DNA of 10,108 nt, from assembly GCA_028717525.1 (NCBI GenBank), contig JAQUNT010000041.1, positions 1-10,108 of the forward strand, written 5' to 3'. Source of the DNA: Elusimicrobiota bacterium (GTDB lineage Bacteria > Elusimicrobiota > Elusimicrobia > UBA1565 > UBA9628). Of the stretch, positions 5,864 through 10,108 are shown in pieces. How positions within the stretch are numbered: the stretch's first letter is position 1; each line of letters opens with the position of its first letter. The notes beneath the pieces are model-generated. The model did no database searches, was not told where the DNA came from, and saw only the letters and a list, made by a program, of their open reading frames with translations. The translations under genes were made by a program, and so were the position numbers.

Positions 5864-6778
5864 TTACTCGTTCTCTATGGGGCTCACGTAGACGTGTCCG
5901 TTCACGTGGGTCCCGATGTGGAAGTAGGCCCGCATGAACAGGTCGTCGTTGCCCAGGGCCTTGATCGCCGCCACGCGGATGTCCGGGTCCGACTCGCGGC
6001 TCATGTCCTTGAGGGCATCCTGGACTTCCCACTGGTTCCTCGCCCCGTAGAGCGCGTAGACGGCCGGGACGCGCAGGTCCTGGTCCAGGCCGCGGTCCTT
6101 GGCCAGGCCCAGCACCAAGTCCTTGACCTGGGAGCGGTTCATGGCCAGGAACAGGCTCTTGACCGCCTCGGCCCGCATCGCCGCGTCTTCCCGATAGGAC
6201 TTGGCGATGTCCATTAGGGTGTCGAGGATCTCGGAGTTCCCCGTGCAGTCGAAAAGCGCCCAGATCGCGGCCGCGCGCACGGTCGGCTCGCGCTCGTCTT
6301 GGGCCGCGTCGCGGACCGCGTCGCGGATCTCGGAGAAGGTGAAGGCCGACTGGTAGAGCGCCTTGTAGGCCATCGCCCGCACGGGCAGGGAGCGGTCGCG
6401 GCGCGCCAGGTCCAGCAGCTTGTCTCGCGTCTCGTTGAAGTTCGTGGCCCAGAACATGGTGCGCACCGCTTCGCGCCGAACTCCGGTGTCTTCGGAGGTG
6501 TCGCCGGCCATCGCGAAGACCCGCTCGCGCACATCGCTGTTGATGCCTTGCTGGAAGCGCGCGGTCCTGAGCGCCTCCTTGCGGACCGCGGGGTCCCGGT
6601 CCTTGAGCAGGTCCAGCAGATCGTCGTGGTCGATGGCGGCGGCCAAGCTCATCGCCGAGACCTTGGTCTCCTGCAGGACGGCCTTGAAGGCGGATGAGAA
6701 CTGGGCGTCGCTCAGCGGGGCCGGGCCTGAGGCCCAGGCCGGGCACAACGAGACGGCGAGCAGGAAGGACGCGATCAT
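5864..6778 (-). CDS. Exported HEAT-repeat protein
   Basis: A 304-residue protein with a Sec signal peptide (MIASFLLAVSLCPAWAS, cleavage likely after Ala16). About seven helical HEAT-like repeats follow, each with the pattern D/E-x-x-V/I-R-x-x-A-x-x-A-L: residues 61-73, 96-110, 129-142, 163-176, 197-211, 232-243 and 263-276. Such repeats form a curved solenoid for protein binding. No catalytic motif is seen, and the role in the cell envelope is unknown. I chose ATG at 6778 because it starts the signal peptide and has GAGGTG just upstream; a longer in-frame start at 6883 would run inside the preceding gene and give an Arg/Pro/Cys-rich nonsense head. The start lies 13 bases after the stop of the beta-rich exported protein, so they form an operon. 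Confidence 0.82.
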   Translation of the reverse strand: MIASFLLAVSLCPAWASGPAPLSDAQFSSAFKAVLQETKVSAMSLAAAIDHDDLLDLLKDRDPAVRKEALRTARFQQGINSDVRERVFAMAGDTSEDTGVRREAVRTMFWATNFNETRDKLLDLARRDRSLPVRAMAYKALYQSAFTFSEIRDAVRDAAQDEREPTVRAAAIWALFDCTGNSEILDTLMDIAKSYREDAAMRAEAVKSLFLAMNRSQVKDLVLGLAKDRGLDQDLRVPAVYALYGARNQWEVQDALKDMSRESDPDIRVAAIKALGNDDLFMRAYFHIGTHVNGHVYVSPIENE

Positions 6779-6791
6779 AGGCACCTCGATT

Positions 6792-7409
6792 CTATTTGGA
6801 TTGCGGGGGCATGGAGTCGAGCACGGAGAGCACCGCGCCCAGCGCGGCCAAGGACGTCTCGTCGAACTGGCTGAGGTCGACATTGCCCGTCACCCAGAGC
6901 CTCTGGCCCGAGCCCATGATGTTGAGGTTGAGGCCCATCTGGCCGTAGAGGCTGAAGCCGCCTCCGGCGTGAGGCATGGCCTGCAGCCAGATGCTCTTGT
7001 GGTTGACCCAGCCGTTGATCGAGTAGCTGCTCCCCGAGCGGTCGATGGACAGGTTCACGTAGGCTCCGCTGAGGGTGTAGCCCTGGCGCAGGTCCTGGCT
7101 GTTGCGCGGGTAGGCGTTGAGGTTGAGGTACTGGCTGCCCGCGCTGCCGTTGAAGAAGAACTGCCCGCCCGAGCTCCGGCTGCCGCGCAGGTTGATGCGC
7201 AGGGAATAATCCGAGACCTCGTAAAAGCTCTGGGAGCCGTAGATGTTCATGTTCACGTGGGTCCAGCGCGGGGAAGCCTGCTGGATCCGGAGCAAGCCCT
7301 CGCTCAGGGCCGGGGTCAGGAACTCCAGCCTGGCCTGCTCGGGGCCCGCAGCCAAGGCCGGGGCGGCCAGAATCACGGTCAGAACGGCGCCAAGGATGGG
7401 TCTCGCCAT
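6792..7409 (-). CDS. Exported beta-rich protein of unknown function
   Basis: A 205-residue protein with a clear signal peptide (MARPILGAVLTVILAAPALAAG, cleavage after residue 20 or 21). The mature part begins with a short helix (EFLTPALSEGLLRIQQ) and then consists of alternating polar and hydrophobic strands rich in Ser, Gly, Tyr and Asn (NMNIYGSQSFYEV, SGAYVNLSIDRSGSSYSI, GGGFSLYGQMGLNLNIMG). The C-terminus is helical (ETSLAALGAVLSVLDSMPPQ). The strand pattern suits a periplasmic or outer-membrane-associated beta structure; I do not recognise a family. It has its own promoter and an RBS (GGAGGG, 4 bases before the ATG). It is the first gene of a two-gene unit with the HEAT-repeat protein, suggesting a shared envelope role. 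Confidence 0.75.
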   Translation of the reverse strand: MARPILGAVLTVILAAPALAAGPEQARLEFLTPALSEGLLRIQQASPRWTHVNMNIYGSQSFYEVSDYSLRINLRGSRSSGGQFFFNGSAGSQYLNLNAYPRNSQDLRQGYTLSGAYVNLSIDRSGSSYSINGWVNHKSIWLQAMPHAGGGFSLYGQMGLNLNIMGSGQRLWVTGNVDLSQFDETSLAALGAVLSVLDSMPPQSK

Positions 7410-7429
7410 TGTCCCTCCGGTATGGCGAG

Positions 7430-7459
7430 ATTATAGAACCTTCGGTCCCATCCTGTCTA
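7430..7459 (-). promoter_or_regulatory. Sigma-70 promoter of the exported-protein operon
   Basis: On the - strand, TAGACA (7454-7459), an 18-base spacer and a perfect TATAAT (7430-7435). The predicted start near 7423 leaves a leader of about 14 bases that contains the GGAGGG ribosome binding site at 7414-7419, before the ATG at 7409. Confidence 0.7.
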
Positions 7460-7470
7460 GGAACTTCGGC

Positions 7471-7500
7471 CCCAGGCCCGTCTGGGCCTTTAGGCCCAGG
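7471..7500. other. Overlapping alternative hairpins at the acpS-fusion stop codon
   Basis: CTGGGCC (7482-7488) and GGCCCAG (7493-7499) form a 7-bp stem whose loop contains the stop codon of the - strand gene. The same GGGCC can instead pair with GGCCC at 7475-7479. The two hairpins exclude each other. No T-run follows on either strand, so I cannot call it a terminator. Confidence 0.35.
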
Positions 7501-8155
7501 GGAACCAGGAGCGCTTGGCCGGCAGGACCACCACGGCGGCGGCCAGCTGCGCGGTGTGAGTCAAGCTCACGGCATGAGGCAGGCGCTCGGCGCCCTGCGG
7601 GGCGAGCTTCTGGAAGAAGACGCTGCCGGACGCTTCGCGGACCACCTCGACGTCGTTGAAGGGCCAGGCGCCCATCCCGGGGTCGCATTTGCGCAGGGCT
7701 TCCTTGGCCGCCCAGCGCGCGGCCAGGTGCATGCGGGGGTCGCTCTGGGCGGCGCAATAGGCGCGCTCCGCCTCGGTGAAGTTCTGGACGTAGAACTCGT
7801 GGGTCCGGTAGTCCTGCGCCTGGGGCAAGGCCCCCACCAGCTCCAGGTCGATGCCGCAGCGGAGGCCGCCGGCGGGGCTGGCCGCCGTCTGAGGCATCGG
7901 GAGTTCCGCAGGTGCCGGCCGAACGGTCTCCCCTGCGGCAGGCGCCTGGACCATCGCCTCGAGCTCTGCGAAGGTCCTGGCCAAGGCGGCGCGCATACAG
8001 TCCACGCCCAGGCTGCGGCGGATGGAGGCGACGAGCACCGCCTTCTTGAGCGAGCCCGCGAAGGCCGGGCCCTCCAGCGAGAAGGCCGGGCCGACCTGCC
8101 CCGGGTCGACTTTAGCCAGCTCCGCGACTATGGTCCTGAGGTCTTTGGCGGCCAT
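7490..8155 (-). CDS. acpS: Acyl-carrier-like domain fused to AcpS-type phosphopantetheinyl transferase
   Basis: A 221-residue two-domain protein; ordinary AcpS is about 120-130. Residues 1-69 look like an acyl carrier protein: helix LRTIVAELAKVDPGQV, then AGSLKKAVLVASIRRSLGVD where G-S-L with Ser35 takes the place of the D-S-L prosthetic-group site, and a final helix RTFAELEAMV. A Pro/Ala-rich linker (70-97) leads to an AcpS domain: GIDLELV with metal ligand Asp103, FTEAERAYC, RWAAKEALRKC with Lys151 and Glu152, and a C-terminal SLTHTAQLAAAVVVL. AcpS moves 4'-phosphopantetheine from coenzyme A to the carrier Ser, which is needed for fatty-acid synthesis. The missing Asp before Ser35 makes carrier function uncertain; it could be a decoy or regulatory domain. 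It follows the hydrolase gene by 24 bases with a TATAAT between. No RBS is visible. Confidence 0.8.
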   Translation of the reverse strand: MAAKDLRTIVAELAKVDPGQVGPAFSLEGPAFAGSLKKAVLVASIRRSLGVDCMRAALARTFAELEAMVQAPAAGETVRPAPAELPMPQTAASPAGGLRCGIDLELVGALPQAQDYRTHEFYVQNFTEAERAYCAAQSDPRMHLAARWAAKEALRKCDPGMGAWPFNDVEVVREASGSVFFQKLAPQGAERLPHAVSLTHTAQLAAAVVVLPAKRSWFPWA

Positions 8156-8167
8156 GCGGTGCGGGGG

Positions 8168-8173
8168 ATTATA
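8168..8173 (-). promoter_or_regulatory. TATAAT -10 element before the AcpS fusion gene
   Basis: A perfect TATAAT on the - strand, in the 24-base gap after the hydrolase gene. TTGCCC, 15 bases further upstream, is a poor -35. The predicted start is only 5-7 bases before ATG 8155, and that leader is C-rich with no Shine-Dalgarno, so a very short-leader message is possible. Confidence 0.4.
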
Positions 8174-8179
8174 ACAAAA

Positions 8180-8989
8180 TCATCTTCCGGGCAAGGATGC
8201 GAGGAAGCCGGCGATCGCCTGTTCGTAGGCGGGGCCCGTGTCCAGGAAACCCTCGTTGTGGCCGCCCTTGAGCTCCAGGAAGGTCTTGGGCCCGGGCGCG
8301 GCGTCGTAGAGGCGGCGCCCCATGGAGTAGGGCACCACGTCATCCTCCGGGCTGTGCATGACCAGGACCGGGCAGGACAGTCGGGGGATCTTGGCCAGGC
8401 TGTCGTAGCGGAAGCGCACGATCAGCTCCGCGGGCAGGAAGGGGAAGACATGCCGGCACATCTCCACGACCGAGGTGAAGGCGCTCTCCAATATGAGGCC
8501 CGCGGGGCGGCGGCGCAAAGCGAGCTCCAGCGCCACGGCTCCGCCCAAGGACTCGCCGTGGATGACGATGCGTCCGGCCGGGGTCTTCTTCTGCTCGGCC
8601 AGCCAACGGTAGGCCGCCTCCGCGTCCAGGTAGGTGCCCAGCTCGTCGGGCCTGCCGGAGCTGCGGCCATAGCCCCGATAGTCGAAGAGGAGCACCGAGG
8701 CCCCGGCGCGGCGCAGGGCCATGAGCTTGTCCAGGCGGTGGCTGATGTTGCCCGCGTTGCCGTGGCAGAAGACCACGGCCGGGCTCTGCGGCCGCAAGGG
8801 CACGAACCAGGCGTGCACCGTGGCCCCGTCCGCCGCGGTCAGAAGCAGGTCCTCGAAAGGCAGCCCCAAGGCCCCCGGGTCGGCTTCCAGATGCCGGTTC
8901 GGGAAATAGAGGTTGGCGCGCTCGAACCAGCGCAGTCCCAGCCAGAGCAGGGGGACGGCCAGAAGCCACCAGAGCGAGGACGCGTTCAT
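8180..8989 (-). CDS. Membrane-anchored alpha/beta hydrolase (BEM46/YfhR-like)
   Basis: A 269-residue serine hydrolase. An N-terminal hydrophobic helix (residues 6-20) likely anchors it in the inner membrane. The fold landmarks are in order: HGNAGNISHR (76-85, oxyanion hole), FDYRGYGRSSG (102-112), the nucleophile elbow GESLGG with Ser147, HSPEDDVVP with Asp216, and GGHNEG with His244, giving a complete catalytic triad. This set is typical of the BEM46/ABHD13 group of the family, whose substrates are mostly unknown; esterase or thioesterase activity is likely. The start ATG at 8989 lies 9 bases after the yjbQ stop. Neighbouring the carrier protein/AcpS fusion, an acyl-thioester or acyl-ester substrate is a guess. 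Confidence 0.88.
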   Translation of the reverse strand: MNASSLWWLLAVPLLWLGLRWFERANLYFPNRHLEADPGALGLPFEDLLLTAADGATVHAWFVPLRPQSPAVVFCHGNAGNISHRLDKLMALRRAGASVLLFDYRGYGRSSGRPDELGTYLDAEAAYRWLAEQKKTPAGRIVIHGESLGGAVALELALRRRPAGLILESAFTSVVEMCRHVFPFLPAELIVRFRYDSLAKIPRLSCPVLVMHSPEDDVVPYSMGRRLYDAAPGPKTFLELKGGHNEGFLDTGPAYEQAIAGFLASLPGR

Positions 8990-8998
8990 CGCCGACGG

Positions 8999-9409
8999 CT
9001 ATTCACCGATGACCTTGACCACGACCCTCTTGCGCCGCCGACCGTCGAACTCGGCGTAGAAGACCTGTTCCCACGGCCCCAGGTCCAGCCGGCCCTTGGT
9101 CACGGGCAGGACCGCCTGATGCCCCGTCAAGGTGCGCTTGAGGTGGGCGTCGCCGTTGTCCTCCCCGGTGCGGTGATGGCGGTAGTCCGCCGTCGGAGCC
9201 AGGCGCTCAAGGAGCTCCATGAAGTCTTCCTTGAGGCCGGGCTCCTCGTCGTTGACCCAGACGCCCGAGGTGATGTGCATGGCGCTGACCAGGCAGAAGC
9301 CCTCCTGGACCCCGCTGGCCGCGACGGTCTGCGCGACGCGGGCCGTGATGTTGACAAGCTCCCGGCGCCGGGCCGTCTCGAAGAAGAGATAGTCGGTCCT
9401 GGAGCGCAT
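8999..9409 (-). CDS. yjbQ: YjbQ/UPF0047 family protein
   Basis: A 136-residue single-domain protein of the UPF0047 family, at normal length. Hallmarks are [14 protein letters not shown] (45-58), [22 protein letters not shown] (75-96), [23 protein letters not shown] (101-123) and the basic end [12 protein letters not shown]. The conserved His and acidic residues form the family's putative metal/active site. E. coli YjbQ shows weak thiamine phosphate synthase activity, but the physiological role is not settled. Its ATG is 2 bases after the amidase stop, so it is translated as part of the same - strand operon. Confidence 0.92.
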   Translation of the reverse strand: MRSRTDYLFFETARRRELVNITARVAQTVAASGVQEGFCLVSAMHITSGVWVNDEEPGLKEDFMELLERLAPTADYRHHRTGEDNGDAHLKRTLTGHQAVLPVTKGRLDLGPWEQVFYAEFDGRRRKRVVVKVIGE

Positions 9410-9411
9410 GC

Positions 9412-10095
9412 TCAGCGGGCCGGCTCGAGCAGCTCGTCAAGCGCGGACGGCTTCGGCGCCTTCTTGGCCGCGGGTGGGCGGGGCTTCTTCATGCTCTTGG
9501 CCGCCGGCTTCTTGGCCGCGGCGGCCGGCTTTTTCGCCGCCGGCGCGGCCGGCCGGACGGTTTTTTTGGCGGCCGGGGCCGGGGGCTTCTGCTTGGCGCG
9601 CTCCGCGCTCAGGAAGGATTCCAGGCCCGCCGTCAAGGCCTCGGCGAGCCGGCCGCGGGCGGCCGGGTTGCTGAGCAGCTCCTCCTGGGAGGGGACGATC
9701 ATGTAGGCGGTCTCGAGGAGGATGGCGGGCATGGCGGAGAGGCGCGCCACCAGGAGATTGCCGTAGCGCAGTTCCTCGCCGGGCAGGGACCAGCGCTCCT
9801 CGAAGGACCTATACATGGCGCCGGCCAAGGCCAGGCTGTGGGGATGGTAGTAGAACACCGAGAAGCCCCGGGGCCGGGCGAAGGGGTTCTCGCCGTCGGG
9901 CAGGGCGTTGTTGTGGATGCTGACGAAGACGTCGCCCTTGCGCTCCACGGCCAGGCGGGGCCGCTCGGCCAGGCCGACTTCGTCTTCGTTGCCGGCCCGC
10001 GTCAGGACGGGCAGGGCCCCCCGCTTGGCCAGGGCCGCGGCCGCGGCCTGGGCGATGGCGAAGTTGGCGTCCATCTCCCGGGTGCCGCGGGGCCC
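9412..10095 (-). CDS. N-acetylmuramoyl-L-alanine amidase (Amidase_3), 5'-truncated
   Basis: Peptidoglycan hydrolase that cuts the amide bond between MurNAc and the stem peptide. 227 residues are visible. An ATG at 10074 exists but is internal: the frame continues upstream as GPRGTRE before MDANFAIAQ, matching the family motif around the second zinc ligand (Glu, just before that ATG). VSIHNNA carries the next zinc ligand His, and [18 protein letters not shown] carries the catalytic Glu. The N-terminal part with the first zinc His and any signal peptide is lost at the contig end. The last 60 residues are a low-complexity Lys/Ala/Pro tail with repeated AAKK and PAAKK units, unusual for this enzyme and likely a flexible cationic cell-wall or polymer-binding segment. 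First visible gene of the - strand operon. Confidence 0.87.
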   Translation of the reverse strand, partial: GPRGTREMDANFAIAQAAAAALAKRGALPVLTRAGNEDEVGLAERPRLAVERKGDVFVSIHNNALPDGENPFARPRGFSVFYYHPHSLALAGAMYRSFEERWSLPGEELRYGNLLVARLSAMPAILLETAYMIVPSQEELLSNPAARGRLAEALTAGLESFLSAERAKQKPPAPAAKKTVRPAAPAAKKPAAAAKKPAAKSMKKPRPPAAKKAPKPSALDELLEPAR

Positions 10096-10108
10096 AGATC
10101 GGAAGAGC
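10096..10108. other. Illumina adapter remnant at contig end
   Basis: The last 13 bases, AGATCGGAAGAGC, are exactly the common stem of Illumina TruSeq adapters. Genuine genome sequence therefore ends at or shortly before 10095, and any reading frame across this segment is artificial. Confidence 0.93.

Noticed and set aside
6779..6883. Upstream ATG 6883 for the HEAT-repeat gene
   Set aside because: It would add 35 Arg/Pro/Cys/Ser-rich residues inside the preceding gene and bury the signal peptide.
10072..10074. ATG 10074 as the amidase start
   Set aside because: Conserved amidase residues including the zinc-ligand Glu lie in frame upstream of it, so the gene is truncated rather than starting here.

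Overview
This is a GC-rich (roughly two thirds G+C by eye) chromosomal piece from a bacterium. It is almost certainly the end of an Illumina draft or metagenome contig, because the last 13 bases are the Illumina adapter stem. Promoters look like ordinary sigma-70 promoters, and the genes point to a cell with a periplasm or exported compartment: two signal peptides, a cell-wall amidase and a possible lipoprotein. Nothing fixes the phylum. An uncultured Gram-negative lineage fits, and Elusimicrobiota is a weak guess from overall style only.

Left part (1-4524), all on + strand. After the 3' end of an unrecognised gene come an MFS transporter with POT-like features, endonuclease III (nth, start overlapping the previous stop), a uracil-type NCS2 permease (uraA) and a small cyclic-nucleotide-binding-fold protein whose start overlaps the uraA stop. 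Tight spacing suggests one transcript from about 313 onward. Directly behind is a second, 5'-damaged copy of the same domain, gapless and exactly 339 bp downstream.

Middle part (4525-5863). This stretch looks different: lower GC and mixed codon use. It opens with a near-perfect sigma-70 promoter (TTGACA-17-TATACT) that leads not into a protein gene but into a sequence that folds into a 6-bp closing stem starting at the predicted transcription start, a 16-bp inner stem, and then a GC-rich terminator with a T-run. I read this as an independent, unrecognised non-coding RNA gene and the most interesting object in the window. It is followed by a second terminator, one small gene of unknown function with a membrane or lipoprotein N-terminus (possibly leaderless), and a gene-poor stretch with an imperfect long hairpin and a short direct repeat.

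Right part (5864-10095), all on - strand. Reading from the right: a 5'-truncated N-acetylmuramoyl-L-alanine amidase with a Lys/Ala/Pro-rich tail, a YjbQ/UPF0047 protein, a membrane-anchored alpha/beta hydrolase, and an unusual fusion of an acyl-carrier-like domain to an AcpS-type phosphopantetheinyl transferase. After that a clear promoter starts a two-gene unit of exported proteins (a beta-rich protein of unknown function and a HEAT-repeat protein) that ends in a strong hairpin terminator.
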